Below, piece after piece: positions 51,120-60,660 of a stretch of 64,000 nucleotides of DNA; position 1 is the first letter of the stretch, and each line of letters begins with the position of its first letter. The position numbers and the translations under genes were made by a program. The notes beneath the pieces are model-generated. The model did no database searches, had not been told where the DNA came from, and worked only from the letters and a program-made list of their open reading frames with translations. The DNA comes from DUZB01 sp963747555 (lineage in GTDB: Bacteria > Desulfobacterota > DSM-4660 > Desulfatiglandales > Desulfatiglandaceae), in the NCBI GenBank assembly GCA_963747555.1, contig CAVVFZ010000023.1, forward strand, positions 1 to 64,000. The letters are read 5' to 3'.

Positions 51120-53495
51120 TTATTTCACATCCAGAACATCGCGAAGTGCTGAAGCAAGATTCCGCAAGTCGATGGGCTTTTCAATATATTTGCGCAAACC
51201 AAGTATCTCTGCCTTTTTGGCGCACATTCTCTCACTGTAGCCGGTACAGATGATCACCGGCATATGGGGCCTGATTTTCAGAACTTCTGCAGCCAGTCGG
51301 TCTCCGCTCATTCGAGGCATGGTCATGTCGGTTATGATGACATCGAATTGATCCGGATCGGCTTTGAACCATTCCAAGGCCTCCACAGGTTTTGTGGTGC
51401 TTTTGACCTGATAGCCCAATTGCTCCAAACGAATGCGATTCAGATTCACCATGGACTCCTCGTCATCCACAAAAAGGATTCTTTCAGAACCTCCTTCGAT
51501 TTTACCGTCGGGCTCCTTTTCTTCCTCAGCCTTCATTTCCAGTGCGGGAAAATAGATCTCAAAGACCGTTCCCTTCCCGGGTTCGCTCTCAACCAGGAGA
51601 CCACCACCGTTTCTCTTTACGATGCCGTGAACCACGGAAAGGCCCATTCCCGTACCCTTGCCTACTTGCTTGGTGGTGAAATAGGGTTCAAAGATCCGGT
51701 CCATAATTTCGGGTTCAATGCCTTCACCCGTATCCTTTATTCTAAGCCTGACGTAGGAACCGGGAGAGAGAACCCTATCAAGGCATACCTTTTCTTTCTG
51801 AAGAAGAATATTGCCCAGGGTCACTTCCAGTATCCCCCCTTCTTCAAACATGGCATCGGCTGCGTTGGTTACCAGATTCATCGCAATCTGATTGATTTGA
51901 GCAGCATCGCCCAGAACGTCATAGACATCACTCGAAATGTGCAGGGTGAACCCCACACTGGCGGGGATGGCGCACCTGAGCATTTTCATGGATTCTTTTA
52001 GGATGGGAGCCATATCTATGGGCGAACGCTCTTCTTCAGCCTTACGACTGAAAGTTAACAATTGATGGATCATATCTCTTGCCCTGATGGAAGCCTTAAA
52101 GATTTCCTTTAAAGCGCCACTTATGGGGTTCGATTCGGGAACATCATTAGAGGCCAGTTCCGCATATCCGAGGATAATGGCTAAAATATTATTGAAATCA
52201 TGGGCAATCCCGCCTGCGAGGGTCCCGACGGCCTCCATTTTCCGGGACTGTTGGAGCTGGGATTGCAGTGATAAACGCTCGGTTATGTCATCGACCATTT
52301 CGATTGCAGCTGTCACTCTGCCCTCGGCGTTGAAAATAGGTGAGGAGATGATGCGGTAGTTTCGCCGGCCGCCCGCTATCGGTGTGACAGTTGTGCCTTC
52401 ATGCACTTTGCCGTCTTGAAGCGTCCTGCACGTCGGGCAGTAATCGCAAATCTCGTCGCGCGGCGGGTTGTTAAAGGTTCGGTAACAAATCGAGCGCACG
52501 CTCGGATTAATGTCCGGCGTCCACACACGCATCTGGTGGTTCAGTTCGAGTATCTCCATTGTTGGACTGATCAGTGCCACACCTATACCGATGTTGTCCA
52601 CTATGGAGCGAAATTTCTCATTGCTCTCAAGTGCAGAGTCCTCCGCACGCTTGCGTTCGCTGATGTCGCGTCCTACTGACTGAATTTCCTGTAAATCCCC
52701 AGAAGAATCGAAAATTCCAGTATTTAGAAACTGCATCCAATGAACATTTCCTTCGCCGGATAGTATTCTATTCTCTATGACAACTATCGGATTTGATGCA
52801 GACAATGTCTCCAGTTTTTCTTGAATCAATGTAACATCGTCACCGACAGGTAGAAGATGCCATTTTTGCCCAATCAATTCTTCTTTTGTTTTTCTTAAAA
52901 AAAGACAATACGCAGTATTAACAAAGGTAAACGTCCCGTCAGGGGTGATGCGACAGACAAAATCTGTTTGATTTTCAACCAACGACCGATAACGAACCTC
53001 GCTCTCCCGAAGCGCCTCCTCGGCCTGCTTGCGCTCGGTGATGTCAAAAATTGTCCCATCTATATATTGAGGTTTTCCATCCCCGCCAAGTATGGGTCTG
53101 CCTCTTTCCCAAAAATGGTGAATATCTCCATCCCTATGAGTTACGCGATACTCCACTTCAAAATGGGTTTGATTTCTAATGGCTTCTTCTACAGAGGTTG
53201 TAATCTCCACAAGGTCTTCTGGAAGGATCAAGGGGTCGATTGAACAAACGCTGCCTTTTCTCAATTCTTCTTCTTTATACCCGGTCATAGATTGAAGCTG
53301 GTCATTAAAAAAATGCATTCGGTTGTTTTCAAGTAGGAATACCCTATAAACCAACCCCGGAAGGTTTTCAGCAAGTGTCCGATACGAAACTTCACTCGCC
53401 CGCAGCGCCTCCTCTACGCTCTTACGCTCAAATGCGTTATTTTCCAATTCTTTGATTCTTTGTTCCAATTCTTCATAGGTTGGTTTTATGATCAT
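51120..53495 (-). CDS. Hybrid histidine kinase PAS3-HisKA-HATPase-REC with Cys-rich PAS
   Basis: 791-residue soluble hybrid kinase, built like the one at 47008. PAS1 about 30-155, PAS2 about 165-290, PAS3 about 290-405. PAS3 carries ICYRTFNNPPRDEICDYCPT, a cysteine group seen in PAS domains that may bind metal or respond to redox state. HisKA has GGIAHDFNNILAIILGYAEL, and the receiver phospho-Asp is in DVIITDMTMPRMSGDRL. From HisKA to the end it is close to a copy of the 47008 protein, while the PAS parts differ. The ATG has GAGGA upstream. Confidence 0.93.
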   Translation of the reverse strand: MIIKPTYEELEQRIKELENNAFERKSVEEALRASEVSYRTLAENLPGLVYRVFLLENNRMHFFNDQLQSMTGYKEEELRKGSVCSIDPLILPEDLVEITTSVEEAIRNQTHFEVEYRVTHRDGDIHHFWERGRPILGGDGKPQYIDGTIFDITERKQAEEALRESEVRYRSLVENQTDFVCRITPDGTFTFVNTAYCLFLRKTKEELIGQKWHLLPVGDDVTLIQEKLETLSASNPIVVIENRILSGEGNVHWMQFLNTGIFDSSGDLQEIQSVGRDISERKRAEDSALESNEKFRSIVDNIGIGVALISPTMEILELNHQMRVWTPDINPSVRSICYRTFNNPPRDEICDYCPTCRTLQDGKVHEGTTVTPIAGGRRNYRIISSPIFNAEGRVTAAIEMVDDITERLSLQSQLQQSRKMEAVGTLAGGIAHDFNNILAIILGYAELASNDVPESNPISGALKEIFKASIRARDMIHQLLTFSRKAEEERSPIDMAPILKESMKMLRCAIPASVGFTLHISSDVYDVLGDAAQINQIAMNLVTNAADAMFEEGGILEVTLGNILLQKEKVCLDRVLSPGSYVRLRIKDTGEGIEPEIMDRIFEPYFTTKQVGKGTGMGLSVVHGIVKRNGGGLLVESEPGKGTVFEIYFPALEMKAEEEKEPDGKIEGGSERILFVDDEESMVNLNRIRLEQLGYQVKSTTKPVEALEWFKADPDQFDVIITDMTMPRMSGDRLAAEVLKIRPHMPVIICTGYSERMCAKKAEILGLRKYIEKPIDLRNLASALRDVLDVK

Positions 53496-53540
53496 CAGAC
53501 AGTCCTCTATATATCCTCAAAATAAAAAAGCCTTACAGGG

Positions 53541-54596
53541 TTACATCTTAATAAATTGATGCTGATCGAATATCTCTTCAAATAGGGGTGCGATTTCCTT
53601 ATAGGTCTTGAGGACCGCCGGGTCAAAATGTTTCGGCATGGTTCTTCCATCACCCTCGGTGATAATCTTGAACGTCTGTTGATGGTCAAAAGCCGGTTTA
53701 TAGGGCCTTTGACTCCGCAGTGCGTCATATTGGTCGACAAGGATGACTATCCTGCCCTCAATCGGCGTTTCTTCTCCCTTGAGCCCTCTTGGATACCCCC
53801 CGCCGTCCCACCGTTCGTGATGATGTAAGGCAATGGAGGCGGCCATCCGAATACCGGGATGGGTTGATCCCGAGAGGATCTTCTCGCCCATGGCGGCATG
53901 AGTTTTCATGATCTCATATTCATCACGGGTAAGAGGGCCTTGTTTTAAGAGGATGCTGTCCGGTATGCCGATCTTGCCGATGTCATGCAGTGGGCTCGCA
54001 AAAGTTATCGTCTCGATAAAGTCCATCGGCATATCCATCGCCTTGGCCATCCTGCCCGCATAAAATCCTATTCTTGCTATATGAGCGCCTGTGTCCGTAT
54101 CCCGAAATTCCGCTGCTGCCGTCAATTTCCGCACCATCTCGTTGCTCACATTCCTAATGTCCCGGGTTTTTTCCCGCACCTGCTTTTCAAGTATCTCATT
54201 ATGCCTGAGCACAAAGTCGTCGAAGGCCTTGATCTTAAGAAGGTTTTTGACACGGATGGTTAATTCGGTCTTATCGATGGGTTTGGAAAGAAAATCATTG
54301 GCGGAAACTGAGAGCCCTTTTAATCTCGATTCTCTATCGTGAAGCGCCGTCACCATAATGATCGGTATATTCTTTGTCTCCGGGTCTTCTTTTAATATTT
54401 TGCATGCCTCGTAGCCATCCATGACCGGCATCATGATATCAAGTATGATCAGGTCGGGCTTGCTGTCCCTGGCCTTCCGCACCGCCTCTTCCCCGTTTGA
54501 GGCAAGTTCAATGTCATAGCCTAATGGAATGAGCCACTGAGTGAGCAGCCTGAGGTTGCTATCCTCATCGTCGACGATCAGTATTCTTTCACTCAT
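53541..54596 (-). CDS. REC-HD-GYP response regulator (c-di-GMP phosphodiesterase)
   Basis: 351 residues, RpfG-like. Receiver about 1-120 (ILIVDDEDSNLRLL, phospho-Asp in LIILDIMMPVMDGYEA), then a helical linker and an HD-GYP domain about 160-345 with TGAHIARIGFYAG, HDIGKIGIPDSILLK and HHHERWDGGGYPRGL. HD-GYP enzymes hydrolyse cyclic di-GMP. Its start overlaps the end of the large kinase gene at 54593 by 4 bases, so the two are translated together and likely form a signalling pair. Confidence 0.94.
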   Translation of the reverse strand: MSERILIVDDEDSNLRLLTQWLIPLGYDIELASNGEEAVRKARDSKPDLIILDIMMPVMDGYEACKILKEDPETKNIPIIMVTALHDRESRLKGLSVSANDFLSKPIDKTELTIRVKNLLKIKAFDDFVLRHNEILEKQVREKTRDIRNVSNEMVRKLTAAAEFRDTDTGAHIARIGFYAGRMAKAMDMPMDFIETITFASPLHDIGKIGIPDSILLKQGPLTRDEYEIMKTHAAMGEKILSGSTHPGIRMAASIALHHHERWDGGGYPRGLKGEETPIEGRIVILVDQYDALRSQRPYKPAFDHQQTFKIITEGDGRTMPKHFDPAVLKTYKEIAPLFEEIFDQHQFIKM

Positions 54597-57292
54597 CTGT
54601 CCAGAATCCCCCTCACCTTTGCCAAAAGTTCTTTTGATTGAAAAGGCTTGCGGATGAAGTCAAAACCGCCCTCTATCAATTCTTTGTTCGTGAGAATCTC
54701 CATGGTATATCCGCTCGCGAAGAGTATTTTCATATTGGGGCAAACCTTCCGGATCATCGCACTGATCTCTTTCCCGTTTTTCTTCGGCATGATCATGTCA
54801 AGCAGGACGAGACTGATCCGTTCTCTGTTCTCCATGAATTTTGCGATCGCATCGTCCCCATCCTCCGCTTGGATAACCGTGTAGCCGAAGGACTCCAGCA
54901 CAATCCTTGATAGTTTTCTCATGGACGCGTCGTCCTCAGCCACGAGGACTGTCTCATGCCCGCCCTTAACAGGGGTGGTATCCTCCATTTTCTTGTCCAG
55001 GGAGGCCGCTCCTTCACTAAGAGGCAGATACATTTTGAATACCGCGCCTTCCCCTGATTCACTGTAGACCTTGATGTATCCGCTATGCTGTTTTATTATG
55101 CCGTAGGAGATGGCAAGGCCAAGCCCCGTCCCATCTCCGACCCCTTTTGTGGTAAAAAAAGGCTCGAATATCTTCTTCTGAGTTTCCGCATCCATTCCTT
55201 GTCCCGTATCGGCAACGGTGATCAGCACATACCTTCCGGGCTTGCCATATCCATACGCTGCAACGTATGCTTCATCGACCTCTTCAAGGGCAGTGCCGAT
55301 GGTCAGCCGTCCCCCGTCTCGCATGGCGTCCTTGGCGTTGACGACAAGATTTATCAGCACCTGCTCCAATTGACCGGCATCCGCCAGCACTATCAAGGGC
55401 ATGTCCGCAAGGTCCAAATGAAAATCAATGCTCTCCCTGATCATCCGGAGCAGCATTTTATGCAGGCCGACGATAAGTTCATTGATATTAATGAGCTTCA
55501 CTTCAACGGGCTGTTTTCTGCTGAAGGTAAGCAGCCGTTTGGTGAGAATTGCAGCCCTGTCGGCAGCGATGAGCACCTCATGCATATCATTTTTTGACTG
55601 ACTATCGGCTGCCAAGGTGTCCATGACCATGGCGCCATATCCCATGATCACATTGAGGATATTATTGAAATCGTGCGCAATTCCCCCTGCCAGAGTGCCG
55701 ATGCCCTCCATCTTCTGGGCATGACGGAGTTGGGCTTCAAGCTTTTTCTGTTCGGTGACATCCCGTATCAACTCTATCCCTGCCACGATATTCCCTTGCA
55801 TGTCCCGTAAAGGCGAGGCAGTAATTTCGACATGGATTGTCTCCCCTCCGGCAGTCGCCGTCCGCTCGGCCCTATGAACACCTCCATCCCTGTAAGCCAT
55901 CGCGATAGGACATCCTTCGCAAACCCGGTCTTCGTTCTCATAGGCCGTGTAGCAGTGCTCGCCGATGTGAAGCCCTCTGAAATCTTTCAGAAATTTATTT
56001 TGGTAGGTAATGACAAAATCGGTATCCTGGATGCTGAGCCCTCCCCCCAGTGAGGTCATGATGGCCTCCCACCTGATCACACCCTCGTGGGCTTGCATAA
56101 GCGCTTTCTGTAAGTCCCTCTCCGTTTGCTTTCGTTCAGAGACATCACGAATATTACATTGTGCCAGCTTGGCCCTGTCGACCATATATATATCCGTGTC
56201 GATAGTATGCCCGAACTTGGTCTTAACCTGGACATCCTCGTAATTAAGAATGCCGTTTTTGTCCAAATCTCGCATTATTGCCGGGAAGTCGCTCATATCG
56301 AGCGGGACCCCCATATCCTGCAGCTTTTTCCCGATGTACTCCGCTTCGGAATAACCCAACATCTTCTCGGTGGCCGCATTCACTTGGACGACATTTCCTT
56401 TGTCCTTTTCGAGGAGGACGATCCCGTCGCTGGCAGTTTCAAAAATACGTCGGTAGCGCATTTCAGACTCGGATAACAGATCTTCCAGTTGTCTGCGCTC
56501 GGTAATGTCCTCAATGGCCAGAAGGATGATCCGCTCTTTCCCCCACGCTCGCTCGATTTGTCGAGCATTCAGCAGCATGATTCGCCTGCCGATGGTGGCA
56601 AAATCGTGTTCAACCTCATAATTGTCAAAGCTGGTCTGTTGGGGAAGGATGGTTTCCAACAACTCCCTCAGCCTGGGGATATCCCACTGTTTGTTGCCCA
56701 GGTCATAGATTAGCCGTCCCACAGTCTCTTCAGGCTTTACCTTAAAGAATTCATAAAAGGAACGGCTGACGGTGACCACCCTGAGATCTTGATCCAGAGA
56801 GATTAAGGGTTCACGCACCGTGTTGATGACGTTCTCGGCGAATTCATGGGCGTCATCCGCGACTTTTTTGGTGATCGCCAGTTCTTTTCGGGTCTTTTCC
56901 AGGCCGGCTTCTATCTCTTTGCGCTCGGTAATGTCTTCGATGGCCAGGAGGATGATCCGTTCTTTTCCCCACGCTCGCTCGATTTGTCGAGCATTCAGCA
57001 GCATGATTCGCCTGCCGATGGTGGCAAAATCGTGTTCAACCTCATAATTGTCAAAACTTGTTTCTTGGGGAAGAATGGTTTCCAGCAGTTCCCGAAGCCT
57101 GGGGATATCCCATTGCCGGTTCCCAAGGTCATAGATAAGATTGCTTAAGGTTTCTTCCGGTGTTACCTTGAACGAATTAATGAAACTTTCATTTGCTAAG
57201 ATAACCTTCAGATCCGAATCCAGCACCAAAAGGGGTTCACGTATTGTTTCCACGATATCTTCGAATATCCGATCTATCAGAATTTCTACCAT
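54593..57292 (-). CDS. Large hybrid histidine kinase with an internally duplicated PAS domain
   Basis: 899 residues. Two PAS domains at about 1-125 and 140-268 are near copies: both contain QWDIPRLRELLETILPQ and ATIGRRIMLLNARQIERAWG. PAS3 (about 275-395) and PAS4 (about 395-515) follow; PAS4 has HCYTAYENEDRVCEGCP, a cysteine pattern like that in the 51120 kinase. HisKA (GGIAHDFNNILNVIMGYGAM), HATPase (GVGDGTGLGLAISYGIIKQH) and a receiver (VLLDMIMPKKNGKEI) complete it. GGGAGG precedes the ATG. It is coupled to the REC-HD-GYP gene downstream. Confidence 0.93.
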   Translation of the reverse strand: MVEILIDRIFEDIVETIREPLLVLDSDLKVILANESFINSFKVTPEETLSNLIYDLGNRQWDIPRLRELLETILPQETSFDNYEVEHDFATIGRRIMLLNARQIERAWGKERIILLAIEDITERKEIEAGLEKTRKELAITKKVADDAHEFAENVINTVREPLISLDQDLRVVTVSRSFYEFFKVKPEETVGRLIYDLGNKQWDIPRLRELLETILPQQTSFDNYEVEHDFATIGRRIMLLNARQIERAWGKERIILLAIEDITERRQLEDLLSESEMRYRRIFETASDGIVLLEKDKGNVVQVNAATEKMLGYSEAEYIGKKLQDMGVPLDMSDFPAIMRDLDKNGILNYEDVQVKTKFGHTIDTDIYMVDRAKLAQCNIRDVSERKQTERDLQKALMQAHEGVIRWEAIMTSLGGGLSIQDTDFVITYQNKFLKDFRGLHIGEHCYTAYENEDRVCEGCPIAMAYRDGGVHRAERTATAGGETIHVEITASPLRDMQGNIVAGIELIRDVTEQKKLEAQLRHAQKMEGIGTLAGGIAHDFNNILNVIMGYGAMVMDTLAADSQSKNDMHEVLIAADRAAILTKRLLTFSRKQPVEVKLININELIVGLHKMLLRMIRESIDFHLDLADMPLIVLADAGQLEQVLINLVVNAKDAMRDGGRLTIGTALEEVDEAYVAAYGYGKPGRYVLITVADTGQGMDAETQKKIFEPFFTTKGVGDGTGLGLAISYGIIKQHSGYIKVYSESGEGAVFKMYLPLSEGAASLDKKMEDTTPVKGGHETVLVAEDDASMRKLSRIVLESFGYTVIQAEDGDDAIAKFMENRERISLVLLDMIMPKKNGKEISAMIRKVCPNMKILFASGYTMEILTNKELIEGGFDFIRKPFQSKELLAKVRGILDR

Positions 57293-57395
57293 CGCGCCAT
57301 TCCTCCCACATCAAAACGGACTGTATTTCTTTTATGAAATCCTTTTAGGAGACCTTCAATCAGACTTTCAAATAAACCGGACTGGATTCTATGGA

Positions 57396-59147
57396 TTATT
57401 TTTCATCCAGAACTTCCCGAAGGGCGGAAGCAAGATTCCGCAAATCTATGGGCTTCTCAATATATTTGCGCACACCGAGGACCTCCGCTTTCTGTGCCGA
57501 CATCCTCTCGCTGTAGCCGGTACAGATGATCACCGGCATATTGGGCCGAATTTTCAAAACTTCCGCGGCAAGCCTGTCTCCGCTCATTCGAGGCATGGTC
57601 ATGTCGGTTAAAAGAACATCGAATTGATCCGGATCGGCTTTAAACCATTCCAGGGCCTCCTCAGGTTTTGCGGTGCTTTTGACCTGATAGCCCAACCGCT
57701 CCAAACGCTTGCGATTCAGGTTCACCATGGACTCCTCGTCATCCACAAAAAGGACTCTTTCAGAACCCCGTTTGATTTCTCCGTCGGGCTCTTCTTCTAC
57801 CTCAGTCTTGTTTTCCAGTGCGGGGAAATAGATCTCAAAGACCGTTCCCTTCCCAAGCTCGCTCTCGACCAGGATACCACCACCATGTCTCTTTACGATG
57901 CCGTGAATCACGGAAAGACCCATTCCTGTGCCCTTGCCAACTTCCTTGGTGGTGAAATAGGGTTCAAAGATTCGATCCATAATTTCGGGTTCAATGCCTT
58001 CACCCCTATCCCTCATTCTAAGCCTGACGTAGGGACCGGGAGAGAGAACCCTGTCAAAGCAGGTTTTTTCTTGCTGAAGAATAATATTGTCCAGGGTCAC
58101 ATCCAGGACTCCTCCAAGTTTAGACATGGCATCGACTGCATTGGTTACCAGATTCATCACAATTTGATTGATTTGGGATACATCCCCCATGACGCTGCAT
58201 AGATCATTTGAAATGTGCAGTTTGAACTCCACGCTGGTGGAGATGGCGGATCTGAGCATTTTCATGGATTCTTTTATGATGGGAGCCATATCTATGGGCG
58301 AACTCTCTTCTTCAGTCTTGTGGCTGAAAGATAACAATTGCCGGACCATATTCTTTGCCCTGATGGAAGCCCGACGGATTTCTTTCAAAAACTCACTTGC
58401 GGGATTCGAATCCGGAACATCATTTGAGGCCAGTTCCGCGTTTCCGAGGATAATGGCTAAAATATTATTGAAATCATGGGCAATCCCGCCTGCCAGTGTC
58501 CCGATGGCTTCCATTTTTTGGGACTGCTGGAGTTGGACTTGAAGTCTTCTCTTTTCTTCCATGGCCTGCTTGCGCTCGGAGAGATTTTCCATTTCAAGGA
58601 TATCGTAGGCTTTTTCAAGCTCACTAATGTCCGTGAGGACGACCTGAATATTTTTTTCTCCCGATTCCCCTATAAAAGGTTTGCAAATCAGTTGACAGGT
58701 GCGAAATAAACCATCCCGCCTTACCAGATAGACTTTGTGTGTCGGGGAAATCTCCCCCGCCGTCGGCATTTCCAGCAGAAGATGAACAGCCACCTGGTTG
58801 TCGGACAAAAGAAAAGAGGTGAAAAGGCTCTCCAAAAGAACGTCCCGGGACCTGTTGAAAAGCTCTTGAGCGCTGCGGTTGACCGCTTTAATACGCAGAA
58901 ATTCGTCAAGGATCACATACCCCACGGGGGAAAGCTGCCAAAGGTCCTCGTATCTCGCGCGTACCTTTTGGGTTTCTTCCTGACTCCGCCGTAGCTCCTC
59001 ATTCTGCAACTCTATTTCCACCTGATGGATGCGCAGCTCCTCAATGACCGTCGACATCTCCAGCGTACCCATATTTTCCAGGGGCGGCCCACCGATCGCC
59101 AGTTCTTCTTCCGCCAGCTTTCGCAGGCGATATAGCGCCTTGTTCAT
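57396..59147 (-). CDS. Hybrid histidine kinase PAS-HisKA-HATPase-REC, chimeric
   Basis: 583 residues. The N-terminal 190 (IEELRIHQVEIELQNEELRR and PAS with LSPVGYVILDEFLRIKAVNR) resemble the kinase at 49414. From HisKA (GGIAHDFNNILAIILGNAEL) through the receiver (DVLLTDMTMPRMSGDRL) it resembles the kinases at 47008 and 51120. So it is a recombinant of two neighbours. The 50 bases around its stop codon also match those around the stop of the 51120 gene. GGGAG lies before the ATG. Confidence 0.93.
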   Translation of the reverse strand: MNKALYRLRKLAEEELAIGGPPLENMGTLEMSTVIEELRIHQVEIELQNEELRRSQEETQKVRARYEDLWQLSPVGYVILDEFLRIKAVNRSAQELFNRSRDVLLESLFTSFLLSDNQVAVHLLLEMPTAGEISPTHKVYLVRRDGLFRTCQLICKPFIGESGEKNIQVVLTDISELEKAYDILEMENLSERKQAMEEKRRLQVQLQQSQKMEAIGTLAGGIAHDFNNILAIILGNAELASNDVPDSNPASEFLKEIRRASIRAKNMVRQLLSFSHKTEEESSPIDMAPIIKESMKMLRSAISTSVEFKLHISNDLCSVMGDVSQINQIVMNLVTNAVDAMSKLGGVLDVTLDNIILQQEKTCFDRVLSPGPYVRLRMRDRGEGIEPEIMDRIFEPYFTTKEVGKGTGMGLSVIHGIVKRHGGGILVESELGKGTVFEIYFPALENKTEVEEEPDGEIKRGSERVLFVDDEESMVNLNRKRLERLGYQVKSTAKPEEALEWFKADPDQFDVLLTDMTMPRMSGDRLAAEVLKIRPNMPVIICTGYSERMSAQKAEVLGVRKYIEKPIDLRNLASALREVLDEK

Positions 59148-59165
59148 ATGGATACTCCCAATTCT

Positions 59166-60248
59166 TTATTTTTCGGCATATTTCTTTTGAATTGCAGCAA
59201 TGTTATCTTTTAATCTAAGAAAGATATCGAGCACTTCCGGATCGAAATGGGTTCCTCGCTCCTCACGCAGAATGGAGAAGGCCTCTTCGCTCGGCACAGC
59301 CTTCTTGTAGGGCCGATTGCTGGTCAGGGCATCGAACACATCTGCAACGGCACATATGCGGCCATAAAAAGGGATATTTTCTCCACCAAGACCCTTTGGA
59401 TACCCCGTGCCATCCCATTTTTCATGGTGAGACAGAGCAATGATTTCACCGGTTCGCAACAGTTCTGACGAGGACCCGCTCAAAATACGGGCGCCGATAG
59501 CCGCATGCTCTTTCATGATCCGCCATTCATGGGGATCCAGTCTGCCCGGTTTTAGAATAATGGCGTCGGGAATGCCGATCTTGCCCACGTCGTGCATGGG
59601 GCTGGCGTGGAGGATCAGGTCTACCTCCGCGGCGGGAAGCCTGAGTCCTTGAGCAATAATGGCGCAATACCTGCTCATGCGCTTGATATGTTCGGCGGTG
59701 CCTTCATCCTTGGATTCCGAGGCGATGGAAAGACGCTGGATGGTATCCAGATGGGCGTTGTAGGTCAGGCGCTGTGCCTCGTTTAACTCCTCAATGGCTT
59801 TTTGAAGGGAGGCGGTCCGTTTTTGCACCGTTTCCTCCAACATGGCCTTGTGTTGTTTGATCTCATCCTGGGCCTCTTTCATCTTCAAGAGGCTATCGGT
59901 TCGAATTTTAAGCTCCATTCGGTCTACGGGTTTTGCAATAAAGTCGTTGGCGCCCACTTTCACAGCGCGAAGCCGATCGTCCTTTCCGTCCAGGCCGGTC
60001 ACCATCACAATGGGGATGTCCTTGAGTTCCGGATTCTCGCGAATGCGCCGGGCCACCTCAAACCCGTCCATCCCCGGCATCATCACATCCAGAAGTATCA
60101 GGTCGATGTCCCGGTTCATTTTGTTCAGGGCCTCGAACCCATCCCGGGCCGTTTCACACTCATGCCCGAAGGAGGTGACCAGGACCTCCATCAACTCCAG
60201 GTTGAAGGGCTCGTCATCCGCAATAAGCAATCGTTTTGGCGTGTTCAT
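59166..60248 (-). CDS. REC-HD-GYP response regulator, second copy
   Basis: 360 residues: receiver about 1-125 (LLIADDEPFNLELMEVLV, phospho-Asp in LILLDVMMPGMDGFEV), coiled coil, then HD-GYP about 165-350 with HDVGKIGIPDAIILK and SHHEKWDGTGYPKGLGG. It is a likely cyclic di-GMP phosphodiesterase. AAGGA precedes the ATG. It is in line with the single receiver (60268) and two kinases upstream, probably one operon. Confidence 0.94.
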   Translation of the reverse strand: MNTPKRLLIADDEPFNLELMEVLVTSFGHECETARDGFEALNKMNRDIDLILLDVMMPGMDGFEVARRIRENPELKDIPIVMVTGLDGKDDRLRAVKVGANDFIAKPVDRMELKIRTDSLLKMKEAQDEIKQHKAMLEETVQKRTASLQKAIEELNEAQRLTYNAHLDTIQRLSIASESKDEGTAEHIKRMSRYCAIIAQGLRLPAAEVDLILHASPMHDVGKIGIPDAIILKPGRLDPHEWRIMKEHAAIGARILSGSSSELLRTGEIIALSHHEKWDGTGYPKGLGGENIPFYGRICAVADVFDALTSNRPYKKAVPSEEAFSILREERGTHFDPEVLDIFLRLKDNIAAIQKKYAEK

Positions 60249-60267
60249 CTCTGTATCCTTGTGCCCG

Positions 60268-60645
60268 TCACTCTTTATTATTCAGGAACTGGTTCACCTC
60301 TTGAGGAAAGGCTCTGGTATCGATCGGTTTTGTAATGTATCCGGAAAAACCCATCATCAAGGCGCGTTCCTCGTCTCCCTTCATGGCATGGGCTGAAAGG
60401 GCCACCACAGGGATGGAACGGGTCCGCTCATCCTGCTTCAATATTCTCGCCGCTTCAAGCCCATCCATGCCGGGAAGGCTGATATCCATCAGAACCAGGT
60501 CGGGCAATTCCGCTCCGGCCATCTTCAATCCCTCTTCGGCAGTTTGTGCGCCAAAGACCAGATACCCGGAAAGCTCGAGAAGGTCGGTTGCCAGTTCCAG
60601 GTTCATTTCGTTGTCTTCCACAATAAGTATTTTTTTTTTGTCCAT
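60268..60645 (-). CDS. Single-domain response regulator (DivK-like)
   Basis: 125-residue stand-alone receiver: ILIVEDNEMNLELATDLL, phospho-Asp in LVLMDISLPGMDGLEAARIL, switch and lysine in VVALSAHAMKG and GYITKPIDTRAFP. Having no output domain, it would act as a phosphate relay or by binding a partner. It lies 15 bases from the kinase gene upstream in the same operon. Confidence 0.94.
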   Translation of the reverse strand: MDKKKILIVEDNEMNLELATDLLELSGYLVFGAQTAEEGLKMAGAELPDLVLMDISLPGMDGLEAARILKQDERTRSIPVVALSAHAMKGDEERALMMGFSGYITKPIDTRAFPQEVNQFLNNKE

Positions 60646-60660
60646 GTCGCCTGCTCTTAC

